Positions 30,401 to 38,469 of a DNA stretch of 64,000 nucleotides are shown here, piece by piece. This stretch comes from Parapedobacter koreensis (lineage in GTDB: Bacteria > Bacteroidota > Bacteroidia > Sphingobacteriales > Sphingobacteriaceae). The notes under the pieces are model-generated. The model worked only from the letters and a program-made list of their open reading frames with translations. It was not told the DNA's origin and did no database searches. Position 1 is the first letter of the stretch, and each line of letters opens with the position of its first letter. Made by a program: the position numbers and the translations under genes. The stretch covers positions 682,001-746,000 of the forward strand of contig NZ_FNZR01000001.1 of NCBI RefSeq assembly GCF_900109365.1, given 5' to 3'.

Positions 30401-30416
30401 TTATTAACCCATTCAT
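27411..30416 (-). CDS. ThuA / PVC-type beta-propeller dehydrogenase / cupredoxin fusion lipoprotein
   Basis: A 1001-residue lipoprotein (FFLGCGSQ near residue 20). From N to C: a ThuA-like domain (~30-235; FLGHASKHHDSELLA, GLIVYANHD, FIPLHSASFCF, AFGHDER), which is a class I glutamine-amidotransferase fold; a membrane-bound dehydrogenase-type propeller (~275-640; GFRLELFASEPDIKKPIAMDWDEKGRLWVIE, CEDTDGDGKADKFTVFAEGLNIPT); a HEAT-like helical part (~650-850); and a C-terminal cupredoxin (~880-1001). Type 1 copper ligands are visible: His in MQHN (~915), then Cys, His and Met in CTFPGHWRIMKG (~985-996). Most related proteins end in a CxxCH haem c; none is present here. It follows the Gfo/Idh gene by 57 bp and is probably the last gene of that operon. 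It is likely a sugar oxidase with copper as electron acceptor. Confidence 0.85.
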   Translation of the reverse strand: MNGLIKIGLSMLLLLFFLGCGSQKNRDDGPRRLELFFLGHASKHHDSELLANILAQEYFPEGINITYSVDPEDLTRKDLHRYDGLIVYANHDSISPTQEQALLDYVASGKGFIPLHSASFCFRNSPEVVALIGGQFKSHGGEAFSAEIVKPDHPAMEGVQPFETEWDETYVHDKIADDIVVLMERVDSTHREPYTWVKEYGKGRVFYTAFGHDERAFRNPGFLQLVKSGILWAVGDDAVKKMKEYAIAQPAYEEGTMPNYERRDPPPRYQHPLSPEESQTLIQVPVGFRLELFASEPDIKKPIAMDWDEKGRLWVIETVDYPNTVRNDKGEGDDRITICEDTDGDGKADKFTVFAEGLNIPTAFAFINGGIVVAQAPQFLFLKDTDGDDKADVRDVWIDGWGTYDTHAGPSNLRYGMDNRIWGTVGYSGFEGTIAGNPVKFGAGIYQFDREGKQFEYLGNTTNNTWGLGFSEEFDVFISTANNEHSDFFAIPLRYYEKANLHERGIEKIDSHYNMHVLTKELRQVDVHGGFTAAAGHSLYTARAFPQEYWNRVAFVSEPTGRLVHRHILEQVGSGFKEQGDGWNVVASSDNWFGPVEAEVGPDGALWILDWYNFVIQHNPTPQGFENGTGNAYIDPLRDNTKGRIYRLVHEDAKRYKPYALNPDRKGTLVDALKSDNLFWRLTAQRLLVESGDRGIASDLYKLIQDTSVDEVNVNGAATHAIWALHGLGLLDGPDEKSVSVVAGALRHPAPGVRRAAVQTLPISKSDVVQELLASGVIHDPDLRVRLAAFLALSDAAPVAEIGKAIFEAVQQPDNIADKWVSHALLIAGAAHRQAFMNEYHQKLGHPDLSNAEGSFAERIIAGKRMTVLQQIPELDDASVTIKAVIGEMKYDLTSFTAKAGQTLKISFENPDHMQHNLLILKPGTLDRVGQAADELAKQPNGMDMQYIPDTPDVLFSTPLVNPEGRYELTFTVPDTPGEYPYVCTFPGHWRIMKGIMRVIR

Positions 30417-30473
30417 TTTATGTTCAATTGACGTTTATTAACTAAAAAAACAAGCCCTTCATGGCACTGCCTT

Positions 30474-31607
30474 TTACTCGCCCGATAATGTAAACTCTGG
30501 CAGCCGAATGATTTCTCCACCTTTTAGTGCGGATTCATGCGCCAAAATGCCCACACAAGTGATATTGGCTGATTGCTGTGCATTTGGAAAAGGATGGCGC
30601 CCTTCCACCAGCGCGCTGATAAACTCATGTACCAAATGTGGGTGGGAGCCGCCATGGCCTGCCCCTTGAATAAAAGACAGGTGCTGGTTGCCTGCTTTAT
30701 CATATACACCACCCCTAGTAAAGCGCCGGATAGGTTCAGGAAGTAAATGCGCATAGTCGGGGCATTTCACCGCTTCGGGGATTTCAGGCTCCGGCTTCTT
30801 GGCTGTATGTACAATCAAGGGGTCGCCTTCTATCAAAGGCCACTCCACCGTTTTTTTTGAACCATATACCTCAAAACTTTCCCGGTACTGGCGGGCCGTA
30901 TCAAACAGCGAACGATATACATGCGCACTTAAATCGGAATCCTTGAATTTGATGTGGGCAGTTTCCACCGCAAAGGGTGAGTTGTGATAATGATGTAATC
31001 CTTCGCTAATCGTGCCCGAACCGAAGCATGATACATACTCCGCTTCACTGCGCGTAAGCCCCAGCACAGGGCCTACACAATGCGTGGCATAATGCATCGG
31101 CGGCAAACCCGGCCAATAATCCGGCCATCCATCCATGTCTTGTTGGTGGCTGGCTTTGAGAAACTGGAGTTTGCCCAATTCGCCTGTATCATATAACGCT
31201 TTCATGAAGAGAAACTCACGGGCGTATACCACGGTTTCCATCATCATGTAAGTCAATCCGGTTTCCGCTACAGCTTCCACTAATTGCCGGCATTCTTCAA
31301 CCGTGGTCGCCATTGGCACCGTGCAAGCCACATGTTTGCCTGCCCGGAGTGCTTTTAACGATTGCTCGGCATGATTGGGAATGGGCGTATTGATATGTAC
31401 CGCATCAATCTGGTTGTCCGTTAATAACTCATCATAATCCCGGTACCGTTTTTCAATGCCGAAAGCCTCGCCAACTTTATTCAGGCTTTCTTCATTTCGT
31501 TGGCAGATGGCATACATATTGGCACCTGGATGCCGCTGATAGATCGGAATAAACTCAGCTCCGAAACCCAGGCCAACAATCGCTATATTAATTGGTTGTT
31601 TGCTCAT
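30474..31607 (-). CDS. Gfo/Idh/MocA family protein with altered catalytic motif
   Basis: A 377-residue protein of the NAD(P)-dependent sugar oxidoreductase family. I start at the ATG at 31605-31607 (MSKQPINIAIVG); this avoids overlap with the upstream gene. The Rossmann motif is VGLGFGAEF (about 10-18). The family's catalytic EKP motif should stand near residue 99, but the sequence there is HVACTVPMATTVEEC. The catalytic Lys is replaced by Val, while the surrounding residues are well kept. It is the middle gene of the epimerase-Gfo/Idh-ThuA set, 20 bp behind the epimerase. It may act by a different mechanism, or bind a sugar without oxidising it. The family is sure; the activity is not. Confidence 0.88.
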   Translation of the reverse strand: MSKQPINIAIVGLGFGAEFIPIYQRHPGANMYAICQRNEESLNKVGEAFGIEKRYRDYDELLTDNQIDAVHINTPIPNHAEQSLKALRAGKHVACTVPMATTVEECRQLVEAVAETGLTYMMMETVVYAREFLFMKALYDTGELGKLQFLKASHQQDMDGWPDYWPGLPPMHYATHCVGPVLGLTRSEAEYVSCFGSGTISEGLHHYHNSPFAVETAHIKFKDSDLSAHVYRSLFDTARQYRESFEVYGSKKTVEWPLIEGDPLIVHTAKKPEPEIPEAVKCPDYAHLLPEPIRRFTRGGVYDKAGNQHLSFIQGAGHGGSHPHLVHEFISALVEGRHPFPNAQQSANITCVGILAHESALKGGEIIRLPEFTLSGE

Positions 31608-31627
31608 AATTCGTTCTTTTATATTCG

Positions 31628-32500
31628 TCAACTGTAATAGCCTGTTGCCCACTTACGCAAATAAGCATGTCCCTCACGGGCAAAGGTATCCTGATCCTCG
31701 GCCAAGTTGCGCCAGATGCACACGGCACCTGCCAGCTCCTTATTTTCCGGCGTAAAGCTTTCAATCGATACTGCCCCTGCGTAATCAATGGCTATTAATC
31801 CACGGTAGTAAGCATCCCAATTTGCATTTCCCGTACCAGGTGTACCACGGTAGTTTTCCGATACTTGCATATGAATCAGCTTATCGCCCGCCTTTCGGAT
31901 GGCCGCTTCGGGATCGGGTTCCTCGATATTCATATGGAACATATCCAAGCATATTTTGGCTGCTGGATGGTCGATATCACGAATAAGGCGGAGCACGTCA
32001 TCCACATTATTCACCAAGTCCGATTCAAACCGGTTCAACGGCTCCAACGCGAGTTGCAAGCCTTTGGTTGCGGCCTTCTCACATACCTTCCGCAGGTTTG
32101 CAACTGCCCGCTCCCATTCGATAGCACGCTGTTCGGGCGGCACCATCCGGGCTTTCCCCACAGCGGCATACATGGGGCCAGCAACAAGCCGCGCTCCCAA
32201 TGCACTTGCGATGTCCAAACATGCTTCAATATAGGTCAGTCCCGTTTGCTGCAAATGCTCATCATCGCTGGTCAAATCTCTCGTGGGACCAAACGCTCCA
32301 CAAATGACCGCTTCCAACTTATTCATCAATAGCGCCCCCCTAATGGTAGATGTATCAATCAATCGCGGATCTTCCACGGCGATTTCCACCGTATCATAGC
32401 CGAGCATCGCAATCTTTTCAAACAACACACCAGCATCCTTTGTACGAAATGGAGACATCCATAGCCAAGTGCTTACACCGAGTTTTACCTGTAAAGCCAT
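31628..32500 (-). CDS. Sugar phosphate isomerase/epimerase (D-tagatose 3-epimerase-like TIM barrel)
   Basis: A 290-residue xylose-isomerase-like TIM barrel. The metal-binding set of the D-tagatose/D-psicose 3-epimerase family is readable in order: Glu in LEPLNRFES (~153), Asp in CLDMFHMN (~185), His in HMQVSEN (~212) and Glu in SIESF (~246). This argues for a working ketose 3-epimerase or a close relative. It has no signal peptide, so it is cytoplasmic. It is the first gene of the three-gene unit with the Gfo/Idh protein and the ThuA fusion. The AraC regulator diverges from it 176 bp away and is the obvious candidate regulator. The natural sugar is unknown. Confidence 0.85.
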   Translation of the reverse strand: MALQVKLGVSTWLWMSPFRTKDAGVLFEKIAMLGYDTVEIAVEDPRLIDTSTIRGALLMNKLEAVICGAFGPTRDLTSDDEHLQQTGLTYIEACLDIASALGARLVAGPMYAAVGKARMVPPEQRAIEWERAVANLRKVCEKAATKGLQLALEPLNRFESDLVNNVDDVLRLIRDIDHPAAKICLDMFHMNIEEPDPEAAIRKAGDKLIHMQVSENYRGTPGTGNANWDAYYRGLIAIDYAGAVSIESFTPENKELAGAVCIWRNLAEDQDTFAREGHAYLRKWATGYYS

Positions 32501-32635
32501 AATTGGTTATTATTTCACTAAGGTAAGCGCTTATGCAATGCCAATCCACCTATGGATTAACACATCTTGACTGTATCTTTTCCAATCGGCATCACCCTTT
32601 CCGAATTATTGGATAATCGACTAACATTTCCTTAT

Positions 32636-32662
32636 AATAAACGGGGGAATTGCTCGTTTATT
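32636..32662. promoter_or_regulatory. Inverted repeat in the epimerase/AraC divergent spacer
   Basis: AATAAACG (32636-32643) and CGTTTATT (32655-32662) form a perfect 8-bp inverted repeat with an 11-bp centre, ending 14 bp before the AraC start codon. It is a candidate operator, most simply for autoregulation. No good -7 box was found on either strand of the 176-bp spacer. Confidence 0.45.
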
Positions 32663-32676
32663 TAAAATAAACCATC

Positions 32677-33561
32677 ATGGATGCCCTACCCAAAAAAACC
32701 GCCGTCCAAAAGACACGAATCCCCGAAACCAATATTTTTTTTGTGCGTGAACTCCATGATAAACATTTCGACGCAACCTGGCATGCGCATATGGAATACC
32801 AGCTCTTCCTCGTATTAGCGGGCACGGGGACCAAGTTTATTGGTAATACCGTGAAACCATTTGACAGCGGTGATCTGACGTTCCTCGGCCCCAATATCCC
32901 CCACCTCTGGCGCAGTGATGAATGCTACTTTGATCCGTATAGCGAAAAAAACAGCCGGGGCCTCGTCATTTACTTCAATGCAACAGCGCTTGCCCCCCTT
33001 ATCGACAAAGAAGAGTTTATGCAACTCAAAATGCTGTTGGAAAAAGTAAGGCGGGGAATGGAACTTTATGGAAAAACAGCCCAAATAACCATTAAGTTAA
33101 TGACCGAACTGGTTCACCTGCATGGCCTGGAAAGTATCATCCAATTCTTTAGCATACTTGATCTGCTTTCCAAAAGCAAAGAATACCGATTGCTGCACGA
33201 CGACACGGTGTATTATCAACTGAAAGACGTAGAAACAAGCCGCATAAATACGGTATACAACTATGCCGCCAGGCACTTCAGGCATAAAATCACCTTGGAG
33301 GAAGTAGCCTCGCTGCTGAATATGACGCCTACGTCATTCAGCAGGTATTTCACGATGAAAACCAGCAAATCGTTTTCCTATTTTCTTACGGAGCTCCGTA
33401 TCCGTCATGCCTGTAAATTGCTCGCTACCGAAGAAGTAAAGAGCATCGCGCAAATCTGCTATGAATCGGGATTCAATACATTTTCCAATTTCAACAAACA
33501 GTTTCGAACGTTCGTTGGCATGACGCCAACGGAATACCGTCAGAAGTTTTTGACGCTTTGA
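32677..33561 (+). CDS. AraC family transcriptional regulator
   Basis: A 294-residue regulator. The N-terminal half is a cupin sensing domain (FFVRELHDKHFDATWHAHMEYQLFLVLAG, about 23-51, then DLTFLGPNIPHLW). The C-terminal ~95 residues hold the two HTH motifs of AraC/XylS proteins (ITLEEVASLLNMTPTSFSRYF and SIAQICYESGFNTFSNFNKQFR), ending in the signature GMTPTEYRQKF. Such cupin-AraC proteins usually sense sugars or sugar acids. It is transcribed away from the epimerase/Gfo-Idh/ThuA unit, which it probably controls, and is convergent with the TonB receptor (3 bp gap). Confidence 0.93.
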   Translation: MDALPKKTAVQKTRIPETNIFFVRELHDKHFDATWHAHMEYQLFLVLAGTGTKFIGNTVKPFDSGDLTFLGPNIPHLWRSDECYFDPYSEKNSRGLVIYFNATALAPLIDKEEFMQLKMLLEKVRRGMELYGKTAQITIKLMTELVHLHGLESIIQFFSILDLLSKSKEYRLLHDDTVYYQLKDVETSRINTVYNYAARHFRHKITLEEVASLLNMTPTSFSRYFTMKTSKSFSYFLTELRIRHACKLLATEEVKSIAQICYESGFNTFSNFNKQFRTFVGMTPTEYRQKFLTL

Positions 33562-33564
33562 CCA

Positions 33565-35961
33565 TTACCCAAACCGTTTCCTTAGCGTCAGGCCGTAGGT
33601 AGCAGGCCTTCCCATATGAACAGCGGCAAAGCCAAAATCATAAGCATAGTCTATATAACGCTTATCGGCCAAGTTTTGGCCCCAAAAGATGATTTCATAA
33701 CCCAGCAATGAATAGCCAATATTTACATTTAGCAGGCTATAGGCAGCCTGGCCCAATGTATTCTCCACCGTAAAATATTGCTGGCCGACAAACTTCCCAT
33801 ACACCCCCACTTGAAATTGTTGCCGTTTGGCCAAAGGTATGGTGTACTGGCCGCCTAAAAAAGCAGTCCAATCTGGTGTAAATACCGGGCGGTTGCCTTC
33901 CAATTGTACGTTGCCGCCTTCACCAACCGTATTCAGATCCAAATAACGAGCATGGGTAAATGCGACATTGCCCCAAAGGCTCAGATGCCGCGCCACGCGT
34001 GCAGTAGCTTCCAGTTCACCTCCCATGCTCTCCATCCGACCTGTATTTTGGGTCACCGTAATCGCGTCCGGCAATACCAATGTAGGCACTTGGGCATCAT
34101 TCACCCGTGAATAAAACACTGCCAGATTCAGCTGTAGGCGCTGATCCAGCAATACGTTCTTGGAACCAACCTCTATGTTGTTGCTATATTCCGGATCAAA
34201 CGGCCGCAATGAAGCCTCGCTCGGATCAGATGACAATTGAGAAATCCCGCCCGCCCGGAAACCACGGGCATAGCTACCATAGATATGGTGCGTTGCATCA
34301 AATGCATACTTTACGCTCACGCTCGGCGTAAGGGCATTGAAATTGGCCGATGCCGCAGTATCAGGCTGTACAACCATCACGTCCCCGCCATCGGGTTGGA
34401 ATTCCCCAAGCGCATTTAACTGCGCATGTTCATAATCATACCGAAGCCCCGCTTGGAGTTCCCATCCACCTTCAAAACGGAAACCGATTTGACCAAAAAT
34501 CGCTGCTCCTTGGTTGGTCGCTGAATTGGTCAAGATGCTGGTCGCATAGGTTGGCGTACCTTCCCCCATCATACCGGCATCTGCTCCAAAATACGTCCCC
34601 TGTTTGGTAGGAGCGTCCTGATGAAACAAAAATGCACCCGCTGTCCAATTGATCAATGCGTCTTTAGATGGAGCCGAAGACACCTTAAATTCCTGGGTAA
34701 ATACCTTTACGTTATTCCAATTTTTGCCATAATCATTGACAATCGAAATGGCATCCAATGGTGAGAAATCGCCATCGATGGGATCTTGGTAATACCGGTA
34801 GTTGGATTGAAAGGCAGTTTGTGAGCTGAAATTGAGCGCATTGCCGAAATGATTGATCGCCAATGATACATTACGTGACTCATCGGCCATGGTGGTCTTC
34901 GCATTTTGATTCAGATGAAAGGGGTTGCCAAAAGCATCATCCATGCCCATTATCAACGAAAAAGCACCGCCGTTGCGGTTGGAAACATGTTTGAAATTTA
35001 GGGTCATCGCCCATTGCGTATTTAGCAGGTATTTCAGGTAGTAGTTGCCAAATACGGTATGTTGTTTATCATAATGCGAACCGTCGAAATCATTGGTATA
35101 GAACCCGTCCAAACCATTAAACATGCCAGAGGCCCCAAAAAATAATTTGTCCTTCACAACCGGCGTACGCACCCCCAACAGATAGCGTTGTTGCCCATGG
35201 TTTCCAAAATTCACTTCTGCTAGCCCGCTTACGTTATTTGTTGGCTGCTTGGTGATGATGTTAATGACCCCGGCCATCGCGTTGCGGCCATATAGCGTAC
35301 CTTGTGGCCCCCGAAGTACCTCTATGCGTTCCACGTCCTGCAAATAGGGAATGTAGGTGTCCAGGCCGAATTGATTTACCCCGTCCACATAGGTTGCCAC
35401 GGCTTGGTTATAGGATGTCGTGGTAATGCCACGGATGGATGCAACATTCCGGTTGTCGCCGGGATTGGCGATATTTAAATTAGGTATCACGGCTGTCGCG
35501 TCCATAATGTTCCAGATATATTGTTGCTCGACTTCCTTCGCACTGACTACTGATAAGCTTGCGGGAATATCATGCGGATCGCTTTCCATTTTATGTGCCG
35601 TCACAATGGCTTCGTCCAGCCGGTTCTCCATGTTAGTCAACTGGATAGCAGCAGCGGCATCTCCATCCACCAGTATCGTATGGTTTTCCGTGGCGTAGCC
35701 CAAGGCACTTACCCGCAGTATATGTGTCCCGTGGGAGACTTGTTCGAAAACAAAATTCCCTTGCTCGTCTGTCGATGTTGCCAAATTGGAGTTTAGCAGT
35801 TGGACGGTTGCATTGCTGATAGCCTCATGGGCCCTGTCCGTGACCTTGCCCTGTAATTGTGCGTGTTGTGCCAAGCCGCTGGGCAGCCCCGCAAGATAAA
35901 AACCAGCAAAGAACAGAAAAACACCGATATTGTGCCAATGGAAGCTTTTGTAAACTATCAT
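33565..35961 (-). CDS. TonB-dependent receptor (non-SusC type)
   Basis: A 798-residue outer-membrane active transporter. I start at the ATG at 35959-35961 (MIVYKSFHW), just behind a strong promoter; a signal peptide ends at SGLAQ. A carboxypeptidase-regulatory-like domain follows (~30-100, LQGKVTDRAHEAISNATVQLL), then the plug (~110-240; VSAKEVEQQY, VASIRGIT, VERIEVLRGPQGTLYGRNAMAGVINIITKQP) and a 22-strand barrel ending in TLRKRFG. The length and lack of a SusD partner place it with siderophore or vitamin receptors rather than SusC. It has its own promoter and follows a secreted hydrolase gene by 185 bp. The ligand is unknown. Confidence 0.93.
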   Translation of the reverse strand: MIVYKSFHWHNIGVFLFFAGFYLAGLPSGLAQHAQLQGKVTDRAHEAISNATVQLLNSNLATSTDEQGNFVFEQVSHGTHILRVSALGYATENHTILVDGDAAAAIQLTNMENRLDEAIVTAHKMESDPHDIPASLSVVSAKEVEQQYIWNIMDATAVIPNLNIANPGDNRNVASIRGITTTSYNQAVATYVDGVNQFGLDTYIPYLQDVERIEVLRGPQGTLYGRNAMAGVINIITKQPTNNVSGLAEVNFGNHGQQRYLLGVRTPVVKDKLFFGASGMFNGLDGFYTNDFDGSHYDKQHTVFGNYYLKYLLNTQWAMTLNFKHVSNRNGGAFSLIMGMDDAFGNPFHLNQNAKTTMADESRNVSLAINHFGNALNFSSQTAFQSNYRYYQDPIDGDFSPLDAISIVNDYGKNWNNVKVFTQEFKVSSAPSKDALINWTAGAFLFHQDAPTKQGTYFGADAGMMGEGTPTYATSILTNSATNQGAAIFGQIGFRFEGGWELQAGLRYDYEHAQLNALGEFQPDGGDVMVVQPDTAASANFNALTPSVSVKYAFDATHHIYGSYARGFRAGGISQLSSDPSEASLRPFDPEYSNNIEVGSKNVLLDQRLQLNLAVFYSRVNDAQVPTLVLPDAITVTQNTGRMESMGGELEATARVARHLSLWGNVAFTHARYLDLNTVGEGGNVQLEGNRPVFTPDWTAFLGGQYTIPLAKRQQFQVGVYGKFVGQQYFTVENTLGQAAYSLLNVNIGYSLLGYEIIFWGQNLADKRYIDYAYDFGFAAVHMGRPATYGLTLRKRFG

Positions 35962-35982
35962 AATGAAAGATTCTAACCGTCG

Positions 35983-36013
35983 CAAATCTATAACTAATTG
36001 GGCACCATACAAA
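35983..36013 (-). promoter_or_regulatory. Promoter of the TonB-dependent receptor gene
   Basis: On the minus strand TTTG (36010-36013), a 19-bp spacer and TAGATTTG (35983-35990) match the Bacteroidota consensus TTTG-N19-TAnnTTTG fully. The start codon is 21 bp further on, so the leader is about 15 nt. It shows the receptor need not depend on the long upstream operon. Confidence 0.85.
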
Positions 36014-36146
36014 AAACATTGGACGGAAAATCGGCATACGCACCTTGCATCAAAAGATAAAACCGCCCCAATACCTCCCCTTGCTGCTGCGTTAAAAGGG
36101 ACAATACTGGTAGCGGCTTATTCTTTTCGGCCTTATTGCCGCGAGG

Positions 36147-37229
36147 TCACCGTTTGGACTTTTCCAGCAACGTTTTAAGGTACTTACCCCAAATCAGGGG
36201 ATTGGAATGCGTGCCATGTCCGGATGTTTCCTCAGAAATCGGTATTAAGATATACTTTCCACCTTTCACCTTCCCAATCGCTCTTTCCATTAGCCCCAGC
36301 TCGGGGGGATTTACCTGATCATCCGCCGAATTAATCGCAAACAACGGTGCTTTTATCTTTGCTAAATGGGGCTCGGGGTTATAAAACCGTGATGCCTCGT
36401 AAGCATAAATCACGTCATTGGCGTCCAGTGTCGACAAATATCGATTGAGCATTTCGCCCTGCATCTCCTCGGCTTGTTCGCGGGTTGGTGCAGACAATTG
36501 CCATTGCAATGGGCTGCTGACCATATACATCAATGCCAGTATTGCTCCGGAGAGTCCAGTACGCGGCTGTTCCGTATATTCGCCGCCCTTCCACGCCGGA
36601 TCCATCATGATTAAATCGACGGCCATTTTCCGTTGTATACGGTTCCTGCCTGCCACTTCGACTGGCAAGCTGGCGAGTGGCATCAACGCGTCCATGAAAT
36701 CGGGATAAGTATAGCCCCATACCCAGGTGTGCATCCCCCCCATCGAAGTGCCCATCACAAGTCGTAGGTGATCTACGCCCAGATGTTCTGTCAATAGTTT
36801 GTATTGAGCCACGACCATATCATCGTAGGTATACTTAGGAAATTTCATATGCAAACCGTCACTTGGTTTGCTGGATTTACCATGGCCAACCGCATCGGTG
36901 AGTATGATAAAGTATTTCGTCGCATCCAGCAACTGGCCTGGGCCGAATAGGTTTCCCGCAAACCGATCAGTGAGAAATCCACGGCCGCTGCCTGTCGTTC
37001 CATGCATAATAAGTACAGCATTATTCACCTTACCGTCGGATCCTTTTGTGGGTGTACCAATGGTGGTGTAATGAAGGTTCATCCTCGCAAGTGTTTCCCC
37101 AGTTCCAAATCGGAAATCCATCACCTCGTAGTCACCCTCTACAGGTGCAGGATAGCGTTCTTGAGCCATTCCAGCCCGTGGGGCGGCCAGCAACATAGCA
37201 AGTACAAAAAAGATTAGGGTATTTTTCAT
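36147..37229 (-). CDS. Secreted alpha/beta hydrolase, MetX-like (homoserine O-acetyltransferase fold)
   Basis: A 360-residue alpha/beta hydrolase with a signal peptide (MKNTLIFFVLAMLLAAPRAG, ends near MAQE) from the ATG at 37227-37229. The fold is that of MetX acyltransferases: VLIMHGTTGSGRGF, DAVGHGKSSKPSDG, and the nucleophile elbow GTSMGGMHTW with catalytic Ser. An Asp in NSADDQVNPPE and a His in ETSGHGTHSNP complete the triad. MetX itself is cytoplasmic, so an exported version is more likely a hydrolase or esterase of an outside compound than a methionine enzyme. It follows the DUF3299-like gene by 71 bp and may end the long operon that runs down from the second SusC. Confidence 0.88.
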   Translation of the reverse strand: MKNTLIFFVLAMLLAAPRAGMAQERYPAPVEGDYEVMDFRFGTGETLARMNLHYTTIGTPTKGSDGKVNNAVLIMHGTTGSGRGFLTDRFAGNLFGPGQLLDATKYFIILTDAVGHGKSSKPSDGLHMKFPKYTYDDMVVAQYKLLTEHLGVDHLRLVMGTSMGGMHTWVWGYTYPDFMDALMPLASLPVEVAGRNRIQRKMAVDLIMMDPAWKGGEYTEQPRTGLSGAILALMYMVSSPLQWQLSAPTREQAEEMQGEMLNRYLSTLDANDVIYAYEASRFYNPEPHLAKIKAPLFAINSADDQVNPPELGLMERAIGKVKGGKYILIPISEETSGHGTHSNPLIWGKYLKTLLEKSKR

Positions 37230-37300
37230 TATCATTATTACTATTATTTTTTCATGAGTTATTTTGTTCGTTACCACCTATTTTACAGGCCGCCATTTGC

Positions 37301-37789
37301 TTATTGGTACAACTCCGCATCAAGAAGTTGTATTTCCATGCCCCCATCTGCTTTGACGTTCACGTACAGCCGACCAAGGATTTCTACCGGAAAATCAGAG
37401 AACGGTACCGCATCATCTTTCATGACCACTTCCACCATGGGAGGGATCCCGTTTTGCCCGCAGAACATGCATTGCATAATCGGCAATAGGGAAAGCATGA
37501 ACCGCTTATGGGACAAGCCGCTTTCAATCGGAATCATATACCCCGCTAAATTGACTGTTTTATTTTGCAGCGCCTTCACGGCCGTGGCATTTCCCGAAGT
37601 CGAAGGTTGGCTTACTGTATTGATTGCCCGCCACGTATCATTCATAGCCGGTTCATGTACAGTACCATTGTGGGGTGTTTGTGCATGTAAAGATCCGGAT
37701 ATGCATAGGATCATACCGCAAAGGAAAAGCAGTTGCCTTATCGGTGCCCACAATTGGTAATCTACCTTATTTATATACAGCCTGCCCAT
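37301..37789 (-). CDS. DUF3299-like secreted protein with a CxxC pair
   Basis: About 162 residues from the ATG at 37787-37789; a GTG at 37828 would add 13 residues but overlap the upstream gene. The signal peptide ends SLHAQ. The C-terminal half reads LAGYMIPIE, FMLSLLPIMQCMFCGQNGIPPMVEVVM, a layout close to DUF3299 proteins (GYVLPLE ... C-rich loop ... PPP). The CMFC pair could be redox-active or bind a metal. Function is unknown. It sits between the peptidyl-prolyl isomerase and the MetX-like hydrolase, all exported, in one apparent operon. The family call is moderate. Confidence 0.6.
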   Translation of the reverse strand: MGRLYINKVDYQLWAPIRQLLFLCGMILCISGSLHAQTPHNGTVHEPAMNDTWRAINTVSQPSTSGNATAVKALQNKTVNLAGYMIPIESGLSHKRFMLSLLPIMQCMFCGQNGIPPMVEVVMKDDAVPFSDFPVEILGRLYVNVKADGGMEIQLLDAELYQ

Positions 37790-37805
37790 CTTAGATTTTG
37801 CGCTA

Positions 37806-38468
37806 TTACTGTTTGACGATTCGTGCACGAAGGATATAATCCAATTTCGAGAATTTGCGCATTAAATAATCGTTCCCGTAGGCAAACACTGAATCCTGCT
37901 TGCCCGCACGGATACCACCCCCTGACGCTTCGCCATATCCAGCGTACCAGGCATCTGCCACCTCCATACCGTCTACAACTTTGGCGAAAGGCACAAATGG
38001 TTCTTCATCATGAGTACTTCGGTTATCTGTCAAATTAATAAATACTTGGGCCGTCCTACCGTTGGGATCTTTAAATGCATAGGCTACCGTCCCCCGGGTA
38101 TTCGACAGCTTACGCGGATCATCGGGTATGGTCTGCGTACGCCATGCTTGTGCCACCTTGGGATTGCCGGCTATCCCAAATTGTGCCCAAGTCCCCTCGC
38201 GCACGCGGAATACTGCGGCCTGCTCGTAGTAGCCATGCCGCACAAGATTATAAAAGCGATCAACCCCATGAGGTGCCCATTCACGCCTCAATTCCAACAG
38301 GATGTCTCCCTTGCTCGTTTCAAGCATCACGTTAAACGTTTCCGGCGCTGGTGTATTAAAAACCGCATGGGTGGGATTCAACAAACGACCATCACCGCAG
38401 GATAAGGATACGGCCGCCAGTACGGCGAAAAACTTTGGCATTCCCCCTATTGATCGCATATACAGCAT
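37806..38468 (-). CDS. Cyclophilin-type peptidyl-prolyl cis-trans isomerase, lipoprotein
   Basis: About 220 residues; I take the ATG at 38466-38468, one base after the DUF885 stop, over the ATG at 38495 that would overlap. The signal ends VSLSC, so it is a lipoprotein facing the periplasm or surface. The cyclophilin core is recognisable: VMLETSKGDILLELRREWAPHGVDRFYNLV, YYEQAAVFRV, FGIAGNPK, RGTVAYAF and AQVFINLTDN. It helps proline-limited folding of exported proteins. Placement directly between a DUF885 peptidase-like protein and the DUF3299-like protein suggests it serves this cluster, but that is inference. Confidence 0.88.
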   Translation of the reverse strand: MLYMRSIGGMPKFFAVLAAVSLSCGDGRLLNPTHAVFNTPAPETFNVMLETSKGDILLELRREWAPHGVDRFYNLVRHGYYEQAAVFRVREGTWAQFGIAGNPKVAQAWRTQTIPDDPRKLSNTRGTVAYAFKDPNGRTAQVFINLTDNRSTHDEEPFVPFAKVVDGMEVADAWYAGYGEASGGGIRAGKQDSVFAYGNDYLMRKFSKLDYILRARIVKQ

Positions 38469-38469
38469 G

